32,155 nucleotides of DNA from contig CAKROP010000002.1 of assembly GCA_934373375.1 (NCBI GenBank), forward strand, positions 1 to 32,155, given 5' to 3'. Below the pieces are notes generated by a model. It was given only the letters and a program-made list of their open reading frames with translations, was not told the DNA's origin and did no database searches. The stretch comes from an uncultured Anaerosacchariphilus sp. GTDB lineage: Bacteria > Bacillota > Clostridia > Lachnospirales > Lachnospiraceae. This document shows positions 9,897 through 16,685 of this stretch, piece by piece; position 1 is the stretch's first letter; every line of letters begins with the position of its first letter. Position numbers and translations under genes: made by a program.

Positions 9897-9925
9897 GAGC
9901 CGGTATCGCCGCGCGACACCGGCTC
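9897..9925 (-). terminator. Intercistronic hairpin between binding-protein and permease genes
   Basis: An 8-bp perfect GC-rich stem (9897-9904 with 9918-9925) continues after one A-C mismatch with three more pairs (TCG/CGA). On the minus strand it is followed by TTATTATC. It sits 25 bp after the binding-protein stop. Such hairpins commonly act as partial terminators or 3' stabilisers that raise binding-protein levels over permease levels; that role is inferred here. Confidence 0.7.
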
Positions 9926-9949
9926 CTACAAACCCTAAGCCCTTAGAAT

Positions 9950-11143
9950 TTATTTGCCTGCACGAGCTGCTGCGTCCTCGATAGATACCTTAGCAGCTGC
10001 TTCCTTCAGTCCTGCCAGATCCAGCTCAGACATAGCTACAAGCTCTTCGTCTGTGTACGGAAGCTGGTCTACAAAGTACTGCTCGTATGCCTTGTAGTCA
10101 TCCGCAGAGGATACATACAGGTACGGGAACGGAACGTCCTCAAACTTGCCTGCGAAATCTGTGTAGTTACCCTTGATTGCGTTGTAAACCATCATGAACG
10201 CGATAAGCGGGTCGCAGTAATGTCCGCCGGACTCACCAGCCATGGAACCGTTCTCAAGTCTCTCTCCCAGGTCCGGAAGGAAGTCTGTGGATACGATGTC
10301 GATGTCCTGAGTCTTGCCTGCACGCTCTACAGCTGCGATAGCGCCCTGAAGCGGGTCTCCGCCGCCGCCTGCCGGAATCAGTGCATCCAGGTTCGGGTCA
10401 GCTGCCATCAGAGCCTCTGCTGCCTTGGAACCACCCTCAGAGGTTGTTCCTGCGTACTGCGGCTCAGACAGAGTAGCCTGATCATCCGGGTTAGCCTCGT
10501 TCCAAGCGTCTACGCCTGCTTTGTAGCCTTCCCATCTTCCAAGCCAGGTTGCGTCACCCTGCTCCCAGCCAATCAGACCGATGTTTCTGTCGCCCTTCTC
10601 AAGAAGGATGTTTACCAGTGCCTCGCCGTTGGCCGGCTCGTCCTCATGAACTGCGCCGATGTAGTAAGCGGAATCGGTAGCCATCTGATAGATGTCTGCG
10701 CTGTTGTCCTTGCTGATTACACGGAAGAACTGTGCCAGATATACTTTGTTATCGTTACATGTCTTGATTGCGGATGTCATCTCTGTATCGGAAGAGTTGC
10801 AGATGATGATACCCTGGCAGCCTGCTGCTACCAGCTGCTCTACGGAAGCGGTAACCTTCTCGGATACGTGTCCCTGGTCAACATACTGTACCTGAACGCC
10901 CAGAGCCTTTGCTGCCTCGTCCAGAATCAGCTTACACTGGGAACCGAGTACGTCGGTAGAGGACCAGATGGAAACACCAATCTTGATATCCTTGTTGTCT
11001 GTTGCTGCTGCCGGAGTCTCAGTTGCTGCTGAGCTGGAGCTGTCTGCTGTTGTGGTGTCCTTGGAACCGCCGCAGGCTGTCATTCCCAGAACCATGGTTG
11101 CTGCCAGTGCTGTGGCAGTCACTTTTTTGAAAAGCTTGTTCAT
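9950..11143 (-). CDS. Sugar-binding lipoprotein of the ABC transporter (periplasmic-binding-protein type I fold)
   Basis: This 397-aa exported lipoprotein captures sugar outside the membrane for the adjacent permeases. It has an n-region MNKLFKKV, a hydrophobic core and lipobox GMTAC with Cys24 as lipidation site, then a Ser/Thr/Ala-rich linker (about 25-50). The binding domain starts near DIKIGVSIWSSTDVLG and includes VEQLVAAGCQGIIICNSS, GDRNIGLIGWEQGD, DPNLDALIPAGGGGDPLQGAIAAVERAG and DIVSTDFLPDLGERL. These are typical of ribose/galactose/xylose-binding proteins. It is longer than most (about 330-370 aa) because of an Ala/Glu-rich C-terminal tail. GGGAGG precedes the ATG. It is the first gene of the operon; arabinose as substrate is inferred from araR and araA. 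Confidence 0.9.
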   Translation of the reverse strand: MNKLFKKVTATALAATMVLGMTACGGSKDTTTADSSSSAATETPAAATDNKDIKIGVSIWSSTDVLGSQCKLILDEAAKALGVQVQYVDQGHVSEKVTASVEQLVAAGCQGIIICNSSDTEMTSAIKTCNDNKVYLAQFFRVISKDNSADIYQMATDSAYYIGAVHEDEPANGEALVNILLEKGDRNIGLIGWEQGDATWLGRWEGYKAGVDAWNEANPDDQATLSEPQYAGTTSEGGSKAAEALMAADPNLDALIPAGGGGDPLQGAIAAVERAGKTQDIDIVSTDFLPDLGERLENGSMAGESGGHYCDPLIAFMMVYNAIKGNYTDFAGKFEDVPFPYLYVSSADDYKAYEQYFVDQLPYTDEELVAMSELDLAGLKEAAAKVSIEDAAARAGK

Positions 11144-11205
11144 GTCTTTTCCTCCCTGTTTCGTTTTTTTGCTTTGGTTATGTCCGTAACCTTGTTGATG
11201 CTTTT

Positions 11206-11234
11206 ATTATATTCAGGCAGGAAATAACTTGCAA
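11206..11234 (-). promoter_or_regulatory. Promoter of the sugar transport-araR-araA operon
   Basis: On the minus strand -35 TTGCAA (11229-11234) and a perfect -10 TATAAT (11206-11211) are spaced by 17 bp. The transcription start would be about 55 bases before the binding-protein ATG. No other promoter of this quality is seen in the six-gene operon. Confidence 0.8.
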
Positions 11235-11528
11235 TAAAATACAGCAAATTATTTTTACCAAGTTGTATTGTTTTAACCGTTTTATCTTGTTGTTTTTTAA
11301 CATTCGTTCGCAACATATGGTTATATTAACCAATTTATTTCTCCAACTTCCTTGCTTAACCTCGTCATTTTGTTACTTTTCACCATTTCCCGTCTATGTT
11401 TGTCGCATTTTTAACACTATTTATAGTACAACTTTATCCGTATTATAACCTGTATTAAATTTGTCTCTTCTTGTCTTTTTCTAAATACAATCTGTAATTT
11501 TTTTGCCTTTCTACCCAATTTACAGTAC
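11235..11528 (-). promoter_or_regulatory. AT-rich upstream regulatory region with two dyads
   Basis: This gene-free stretch between the operon promoter and the helicase terminator is strongly AT-rich. It holds a perfect dyad TGGTTA-TAT-TAACCA (11318-11332) about 84 bp upstream of the -35 box, and a second dyad ACTAT-TT-ATAGT (11416-11427). Either could be an operator for AraR or another regulator. Neither matches the Bacillus AraR consensus, and I see no catabolite-repression (cre) site. A second TATAAT at about 11440-11445 has no good -35 box. Confidence 0.35.
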
Positions 11529-11554
11529 AAAAAAGGAAGCGCCTCAGCGCTTCC
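11529..11554 (-). terminator. Intrinsic terminator of the helicase gene; stop codon lies in its loop
   Basis: A perfect 8-bp stem GGAAGCGC/GCGCTTCC (11535-11542 with 11547-11554) with a 4-base loop is followed on the minus strand by six T residues. The TGA stop of the helicase (11544-11546) is in the loop, so the last codons form the 5' arm. It separates this operon from the sugar operon promoter. Confidence 0.92.
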
Positions 11555-13478
11555 CAAAGCAATCGTCGCACACCTGGAACGGTGATCCCAGCGGCAGCAG
11601 CCTGCCGCAGTATTTGCAGCGTGCGATATAGTTCTGTTTGCCGCGGGTCAGGTAACTCATGATCCGCATCTCGGTCTTTTCCCGCTGCTTGGCCAGCCAT
11701 TCCTCGTCCAGCTCCTTCTGCATGCGGCGGGAGAACTGATAGTACAAGTCCAGCTGTTTGTAATAGGTCTCGTACTGGGCGATGCCGCCCTTGCGATCCC
11801 GGTAGAAGGCCGGTTTCTCCAGGGACACATCCGCCGTGTAGGTTCTGCAGTAATCCAGCCAGAGCATGACAACCCGGCGATCCTTGATATCGATAGGGCA
11901 GGTGATCATCTTGTATACAAGATGCTTGTTCTCGAAGCCGTCAATCTGGTTCTTGTAACGTTTCGCCTGCTCGTAGAGGTACAGGGCCTCGTCGATGTTC
12001 TCTTTGACGAAGGGCTCCGATGGAGTAACAGAGTACCAGATCTTCATCAGTTCATCCAGCGGCGCGTCAATATCCAGCAGTACCTGCGGGAAGCCCAGGT
12101 TCACTTCCGTCAGCGGTTCTTCGTCCGCCTGATACAGGGTACGGATGTATTCCAGCTCCCGCTCGCCCAGGGCGCTCACACAGCCCTTGTCGTAGATGCC
12201 GAAGCGCCCAGCCCGGCCTGCTATCTGCTTGACCTCCGGAATTCTTAAGGGGCGTCGGCTGACGCCGTCGAATTTGTCTGTCTGCATAAAGACAATCCGA
12301 CGTACCGGCAGATTCAGTCCCATGCCGATGGCATCTGTAGCTACCGCTACCTTAGTCTTGCCCTCATTGAACATCCGAGTCTGTCGGCGGCGGATCTCCG
12401 GCGGCAGGCTTCCATAGATAACGCTGGACGCGATACCCGCTTCCTCCAGCCGTCCAGCCACATCCAAAACTGATTTCTTAGAAAATGCGATCAGTGCGTC
12501 GCCCTCCTGTACATCATCCGGGAAGGCAAATGGCCTCTCCTCGCAAACCAGCTCGGTTTTGCGCTCATATCTTCGTACCTCAAAGGTATCGTCGCAGAGC
12601 TGAATCAGATGACAGACTACCTGCTCCGCTGCCGGGCTCATGCAGATATGAATCTCTTCTGCACGTAACCCTAAGATCGCTTTCGTCCAGGAATGCCCCC
12701 GGTCCGTATCTGCCACCAGCTGCGCTTCGTCAATGACTGCAATGTCATAGTTTTCATCAAAATCAGCCATTTCGATGGTAGAAGCCGTCACTCTGCTGTT
12801 TTCTTCCTCGATGCACTCCTGCCCGGTCCGCATGGTGCAGGGCACTCCGGCACCGTGCATCTGCTCGTACACCTCTAGGGCCAGCAGCCGAAGGGGTCCC
12901 AGATAGGTTCCGTTTTTCGCCTGTCTCAGCCGCTCCAGCGCCTGAAAGGTCTTGCCGCTGTTAGTTGGACCGATATGCAAAATAAAATGTCGCGCCAGCT
13001 CCCGCACCTCCGCGAACTCCATCTCCGGTCTGGCCGGAACCAGCTCCAGGATTTTATTTTTTACCTTATACTGACGGAATTTCGGGTACAGGGTGAACAT
13101 AGGCTCCTGGCAGATGGCGCAGGGCATGGTACGGCGCACCCAGGCCAGAAATTCGCCGTTCAGGCCTTCTTTCTGCTCGGTCAACAGCATGCCCAGATCA
13201 AGTTCCATAAGTCTCGGCAGCATTTCTTCATTCAGGCTTTTGATCAGTTCTTCCTTATTTCTGCGATAGGCGTAGGAAGCCGTGTTCTTCAGCTGGCGGT
13301 GCAGCTCCTCCAGGGTGCGGATGTTGATCTGACCGGGGCGGGCGCTTCGGAGCGTCTTATGAATCTTGGCGGTGCGTGCCTGCATACCTGCTTCTTTTAC
13401 CGGCTTCTTGGGCTTTTTGCGGCCTGCCCGCTCGTATTGTTCTATATAAAACTGATTCAGTTTTTTCTTTTGAATCAT
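11544..13478 (-). CDS. SUV3-like DExH-type RNA helicase with terminal Cys motifs
   Basis: This 644-aa superfamily 2 helicase resembles the SUV3 family of 3'-5' RNA helicases, which work with RNA-degrading enzymes. The N-terminal ~155 residues are basic and helical and contain CAIC (C120, C123). The helicase core has motif I GPTNSGKT (170-177, the SUV3 form), motif II DEAQ (250-253), an ATDAIGMGLNLP motif (380-391) and motif VI QIAGRAGRFG (418-427). The C-terminus ends in a four-Cys zinc-ribbon-like pair, CKYC (621-624) and CDDC (637-640). The start at 13478 is chosen over one 12 codons upstream because GAGG precedes it by 7 bases. It lies 23 bp after the rpsR terminator with no room for its own promoter, so read-through from rpsF-ssb-rpsR is likely. 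The partner nuclease is unknown. Confidence 0.85.
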   Translation of the reverse strand: MIQKKKLNQFYIEQYERAGRKKPKKPVKEAGMQARTAKIHKTLRSARPGQINIRTLEELHRQLKNTASYAYRRNKEELIKSLNEEMLPRLMELDLGMLLTEQKEGLNGEFLAWVRRTMPCAICQEPMFTLYPKFRQYKVKNKILELVPARPEMEFAEVRELARHFILHIGPTNSGKTFQALERLRQAKNGTYLGPLRLLALEVYEQMHGAGVPCTMRTGQECIEEENSRVTASTIEMADFDENYDIAVIDEAQLVADTDRGHSWTKAILGLRAEEIHICMSPAAEQVVCHLIQLCDDTFEVRRYERKTELVCEERPFAFPDDVQEGDALIAFSKKSVLDVAGRLEEAGIASSVIYGSLPPEIRRRQTRMFNEGKTKVAVATDAIGMGLNLPVRRIVFMQTDKFDGVSRRPLRIPEVKQIAGRAGRFGIYDKGCVSALGERELEYIRTLYQADEEPLTEVNLGFPQVLLDIDAPLDELMKIWYSVTPSEPFVKENIDEALYLYEQAKRYKNQIDGFENKHLVYKMITCPIDIKDRRVVMLWLDYCRTYTADVSLEKPAFYRDRKGGIAQYETYYKQLDLYYQFSRRMQKELDEEWLAKQREKTEMRIMSYLTRGKQNYIARCKYCGRLLPLGSPFQVCDDCFGKR

Positions 13479-13497
13479 GTAGTTTCCTCTTTCATAA

Positions 13498-13528
13498 CAA
13501 AACCCCGCAGCCAATTTGACTGCGGGGT
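13498..13528 (-). terminator. Terminator between rpsR and the helicase gene
   Basis: A perfect 9-bp stem ACCCCGCAG/CTGCGGGGT (13502-13510 with 13520-13528) with a 9-base loop is followed on the minus strand by TTTTG. It ends 23 bp before the helicase ATG. It probably attenuates read-through from the ribosomal protein operon. Confidence 0.85.
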
Positions 13529-13546
13529 CTGATTCCCGTAAACGGA

Positions 13547-13813
13547 TTAGTCCATTACGTACGGCATCAGGGAAATGTGACGTGCTCTCTTGATAGCTAC
13601 AGTCAGAGCTCTCTGGTGCTTTGCACAGTTTCCTGTGATTCTTCTGGGAAGGATTTTTCCTCTCTCAGATACGTATCTCTTTAATTTCGCTACATCCTTG
13701 TAGTTAATCTCGTTATTCTCTTTGCCGCAGAATACGCAGACTTTCTTTCTTCTACGTCCCATGCCTCTACGTCTCATGGGAGCGTCGCCTCTATCGGATT
13801 TTGTGTAAGCCAT
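13547..13813 (-). CDS. rpsR: 30S ribosomal protein bS18
   Basis: S18 binds S6 and the central domain of 16S rRNA on the small-subunit platform. The 88-aa product contains [19 protein letters not shown] and ends with the conserved [22 protein letters not shown]. Its Cys residues (CVFC plus the Cys in GNCAKHQ) suggest a metal-binding, C+ type paralogue. The N-terminal [17 protein letters not shown] is a short basic extension. AGGAGG lies 8 bases before the ATG. It is the third gene of rpsF-ssb-rpsR. Confidence 0.97.
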   Translation of the reverse strand: MAYTKSDRGDAPMRRRGMGRRRKKVCVFCGKENNEINYKDVAKLKRYVSERGKILPRRITGNCAKHQRALTVAIKRARHISLMPYVMD

Positions 13814-13856
13814 GGCTTTTACCTCCTATTATACTCTTATCTCTGTTCCACGATTG

Positions 13857-14318
13857 TTAGTTAAACGGTAATTCTTCATCGATGCCATCCGGGATGTTCA
13901 TGAATCCATCTCCCGCTGCTGCGGAAGGAGCCGGTGCAGACTGGAACGGATTGGAATGATTCTGGGGCTGGAAGCCGCCTGCGTGCTCGCCTGCTGCCGC
14001 CTTGCTCTCCGCGAATTCCTGTTCCTCTACAACCACGTCTGTGGTATAGACCTTCTGCCCGTCACGATTCGTGTAGCTGCCGGTCTGGATACGTCCGGTA
14101 ATCGCAATTTTCGTGCCCTGACGCAGATACTTCTCAGCAAACTCAGCCTGACGTCCGAATGCTACACAGCCGATGAAATCAGCGGTTGCCTCTCCGTCTC
14201 TCCTGAATCTTCTGTCCACTGCCAGTGTATATCTCGCAAATGCGCTCGCGTTCTCTCCCTGAGAATAACGAACATCCGGGTCACGGGTTAAACGTCCCAT
14301 TAAAATTACTTTATTCAT
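13857..14318 (-). CDS. ssb: Single-stranded DNA-binding protein
   Basis: SSB coats single-stranded DNA during replication and repair. The 153-aa protein begins MNKVILMGRLTRDPDVRYSQG, has the OB fold over about residues 1-108 (DFIGCVAFGRQAEFAEKYLRQGTKIAITGRIQTGSY), then a Gly/Ala/Pro/Gln-rich flexible linker. The acidic protein-interaction tip ends DEELPFN, a clostridial variant of the DDDIPF tail with one residue after the Phe. GGAGG lies upstream of the ATG. Position between rpsF and rpsR is the standard bacterial order. Confidence 0.96.
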   Translation of the reverse strand: MNKVILMGRLTRDPDVRYSQGENASAFARYTLAVDRRFRRDGEATADFIGCVAFGRQAEFAEKYLRQGTKIAITGRIQTGSYTNRDGQKVYTTDVVVEEQEFAESKAAAGEHAGGFQPQNHSNPFQSAPAPSAAAGDGFMNIPDGIDEELPFN

Positions 14319-14357
14319 ACCAACAATCCTCCACTTTTTCGGTTAAAAACCTTGTCT

Positions 14358-14645
14358 CTATGCGTCTTTGCGAACACACAGATAGCGGATGACATTCTCC
14401 ATGATACGAACGTGCTTCTCCACCTCTGCCGGGCAGGTTGCGTCAGCGTCAAACTGGATGAAGTAGTAGTACGCTTCTCTCATGTGCTGGATATCGTAAG
14501 CAAGACGCTTCTTGCCCCAATCTTCCACCTCTGTCACTACACCGCCGTAACGAGCGATATACTCTTTCGCTTTCTCTACGGTAGCGGTTCTGACGTCATC
14601 CTCTGCCTTTGCATTCACAACTAATGCTAATTCATACTTGTTCAT
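14358..14645 (-). CDS. rpsF: 30S ribosomal protein bS6
   Basis: S6 is the partner of S18 on the 30S platform. The 95-aa product begins MNKYELALVVNAKAEDD and contains GGVVTEVEDWGKKRLAYDIQHMREAYYYFIQFDA, the conserved S6 core, ending in HVRIMENVIRYLCVRKDA. The start at 14645 is supported by AGGAGG 7 bases upstream and by homology; longer in-frame starts run into the promoter. It is the first gene of the operon, 39 bp before ssb. Confidence 0.96.
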   Translation of the reverse strand: MNKYELALVVNAKAEDDVRTATVEKAKEYIARYGGVVTEVEDWGKKRLAYDIQHMREAYYYFIQFDADATCPAEVEKHVRIMENVIRYLCVRKDA

Positions 14646-14714
14646 GCTTTTCCTCCTTTTGGTCTCTGGCTTCCTCACGATGGGGGAAACAAGGAATTTT
14701 AATAATATATCACG
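14646..14714 (-). promoter_or_regulatory. rpsF leader, possible S6:S18 autoregulatory site
   Basis: The predicted rpsF transcript has a leader of about 69 bases containing a short imperfect hairpin (TTCCT...AGGAA flanking a C-rich loop). Many bacteria carry an S6:S18-binding leader structure here that mimics the 16S rRNA site. I can see only the position and a C-rich loop, not a secure match, so the assignment is tentative. Confidence 0.3.
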
Positions 14715-14721
14715 AGGTAAT

Positions 14722-14750
14722 ACTATATCATAGATTTTCCCTGAAAGCAA
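14722..14750 (-). promoter_or_regulatory. Promoter of rpsF-ssb-rpsR
   Basis: On the minus strand -35 TTGCTT (14745-14750) and extended -10 TGATATAGT (TATAGT at 14722-14727) are spaced by 17 bp, about 70 bases before the rpsF start. Confidence 0.78.
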
Positions 14751-14838
14751 GGACTTTTTCGGAGTTTCTGTGAGTTTTTTGCGGATTTTTCAGCATGTTT
14801 TTAATATGCGGGCATTTGTCTTTTCTATACATTCTTTC

Positions 14839-14867
14839 TTTACAAATGGGAAGGCTGCCTTTATACT
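14839..14867 (+). promoter_or_regulatory. Promoter of the 88-aa protein gene
   Basis: On the plus strand -35 TTTACA (14839-14844) and -10 TATACT (14862-14867) are spaced by exactly 17 bp, giving a leader of about 80 bases that is rich in T and TG. It diverges from the rpsF promoter. Confidence 0.72.
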
Positions 14868-14952
14868 CTAAGTGTTGTTTTATCGTTTTGTCATGTGTTT
14901 TGTTATGTGTTTTCTTTATTATAGAAATGTTTTTAAAAATAGGAGAATTTTT

Positions 14953-15219
14953 ATGCGGATCTGGGCAAGGGAATTTAAGAGTAATCATATGTTAAAGGAT
15001 ACGGTGGTTGAGGATTTTTCGGATGAGACGCGGACCCATAAAATCTTTAACGCACTGGATGAGATCTGTCACCAGTTTGATTTGAGTAAGCCCATTTGGC
15101 TGGAGTCTTGTATTGCGGATTTTAAGCGGACGGCGAAGGTACGGTTTTATCAGGATAGTTTTATTGATCAGATTGAGTTTGATTATCTGGAGGTGCAGGT
15201 GATCGAGGAGGATTACTAA
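14953..15219 (+). CDS. Conserved-looking hypothetical protein, 88 aa
   Basis: This is a small cytoplasmic protein of unknown function, starting MRIWAREFKSNHMLKDTVVE. AGGAG lies 7 bases before the ATG; a longer in-frame start 27 codons upstream adds only an unlikely Cys/Phe-rich segment. It has no membrane helix or signal peptide. It is acidic, with a central FNALDEICHQFDLSKPIWLES and an alternating C-terminal half (FIDQIEFDYLEVQVIEEDY) that looks like a beta hairpin. Codon use resembles its neighbours and it has a good promoter and ribosome-binding site, so it is very probably real. From memory, similar short proteins occur widely in Lachnospiraceae, but I cannot search and I assign no function. 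Confidence 0.8.
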   Translation: MRIWAREFKSNHMLKDTVVEDFSDETRTHKIFNALDEICHQFDLSKPIWLESCIADFKRTAKVRFYQDSFIDQIEFDYLEVQVIEEDY

Positions 15220-15426
15220 GACGGACGCCACAGGAGAAACAGCCTCCCTGCCGTGATACGCCTGCGTTCCCTATAGCCTGCACCCGGCTTATACGCATCC
15301 GACCGCCAAACTCGGCCCTACGGGCCTCAAACAGTGGCTCCTTCGGATGCTGCCAGGGTGCAGGCTATGAACGGGAACTCCGGCTACCATCACGGCAGGG
15401 AGGCTGTTTCTCCTGTGGCTGTTTTT
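15220..15426 (+). repeat. Large nested fold-back element, likely also the terminator of the 88-aa gene
   Basis: A 193-base inverted-repeat structure begins directly after the stop codon. The outer arms are a perfect 31-bp match (15227-15257 with 15389-15419). Inside are nested stems of 6 bp (15266-15271 with 15373-15378), 13 bp (15273-15285 with 15356-15368), 8 bp (15295-15302 with 15343-15350) and 5 bp (15314-15318 with 15322-15326). The 5' flank is GACGGAC and the 3' flank is a T run (CTGTTTTT). It separates two convergent genes. The element at 30666-30751 has the same flanks. Confidence 0.85.
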
Positions 15427-15454
15427 CTGAAATAGCACTACGCGCATTTCTGTC

Positions 15455-16570
15455 TTAAATCAGCTTCTCCGGATTCAGGCACTCAAGCTCCGGCACGACA
15501 AAACGGCCGTCTTTACGGATCAGGCGGTCGTCGAACCAGATCTCGCCGCCCCCGAATTCTTCCCGCTGAATCAGCACCAGATCCCAGTGGATGGCGCTGG
15601 CGTTGCCATTGGGGGCTTCGTCGTAGCAATTGCCCGGGGTCAGGTGAATGGAACCCATGATCTTCTCGTCGAAGAGGATGTCCTTCATGGGCTTCAGGAT
15701 ATAGGGGTTCACGCCGATGGCAAATTCACCCACGTAGCGGGCGCCTTCGTCGGTATCCAGAATTTCATTCAGGCGCTCGGTGTTGTTCGCGGTAGCGTTC
15801 ACGATTTTGCCATTCCGGAACTCCAGGCGGATGTTCTCGAAGGTGGTGCCCTGGCAGATGGACGGGGTGTTGTAGGTGATGACGCCGTTAATGGAATCGC
15901 GCACCGGAGCGGTGTAAACCTCGCCGTCCGGGATGTTCATCTGTCCGTCGCAGGCGATGGCCGGAATGTCCTTGATAGAGAAGGTCAGGTCGGTATCCTT
16001 CGCCGTCAGACGCACCTTGTCGGTGCGGTTCATCAGCTCTACCAACGGCTTCATGGCCTCACTCATCTTCGAATAGTCCAGGTTGCAGACGTCGAAATAG
16101 AAGTCCTCGAAGGCTTCGGTGCTGGTGCCGGAGAGCTGGGCCATGGAATCGTTCGGATAGCGCAGAACCACCCACCGTGTCTTCGGCACCCGGATATTGT
16201 GATGAACCGGCGTGGCATACAGAGTCTCATAAAGATGCATTTTCTCCGAAGGGACATCTGAATACTCTGACACATTGTCGCCGCCGCGCACGCCGATATA
16301 GCAGTCCATCTTCGACATTTCCGCCGCGTCGATTTCAGCCATCAGGCGAAGCTGTTCTTCCGTGCAGCCCAGCAGCATTTCCCGCTGTACCTTCGGGTTC
16401 GTGTAGTGGGGGAAGGGCTGTCCGCCTGCGGCGTACACTTCTTTGATAATCTGCCGCGCCAGATCTTCGGTGGACGGGCCAGTGTAGTGGACATATACCT
16501 TATCGCCCGGTTTTACCTTGCAGGAATAATGTACCAGATTTTTTGCTAAGGTTCGGATTCTCTTATCCAT
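15455..16570 (-). CDS. M29-family (AmpS/PepS type) metallo-aminopeptidase
   Basis: This cytoplasmic aminopeptidase releases N-terminal residues from peptides using two metal ions. The 371-aa product starts MDKRIRTLAKNLVHYSCKVKPGDKV. Family metal ligands and catalytic residues are visible: IPDGEVYTAPV (E217), GEFAIGVNP (E282), GSIHLTPGNCYDE (H309, Y316) and AIHWDLV (H328, D330). It is shorter than the ~410 aa typical of family members. The start at 16570 is chosen because AGGAGG lies 9 bases upstream; an ATG two codons earlier is too close. It lies 115 bp after the 847-aa protein gene. A 7-bp hairpin (16620-16626 with 16642-16648) and no convincing promoter are in that gap, so co-transcription is possible. 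Confidence 0.92.
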   Translation of the reverse strand: MDKRIRTLAKNLVHYSCKVKPGDKVYVHYTGPSTEDLARQIIKEVYAAGGQPFPHYTNPKVQREMLLGCTEEQLRLMAEIDAAEMSKMDCYIGVRGGDNVSEYSDVPSEKMHLYETLYATPVHHNIRVPKTRWVVLRYPNDSMAQLSGTSTEAFEDFYFDVCNLDYSKMSEAMKPLVELMNRTDKVRLTAKDTDLTFSIKDIPAIACDGQMNIPDGEVYTAPVRDSINGVITYNTPSICQGTTFENIRLEFRNGKIVNATANNTERLNEILDTDEGARYVGEFAIGVNPYILKPMKDILFDEKIMGSIHLTPGNCYDEAPNGNASAIHWDLVLIQREEFGGGEIWFDDRLIRKDGRFVVPELECLNPEKLI

Positions 16571-16685
16571 AATCATTTTCCTCCTGATATCATAAAGTTT
16601 CAAAAGTCTTGTATTCGCAACGGGAGCCCGCTTTCTGCGCACTCCCGTCTGTCTCTCTTTTACTGTCCACTCTACGCAGCAATTT

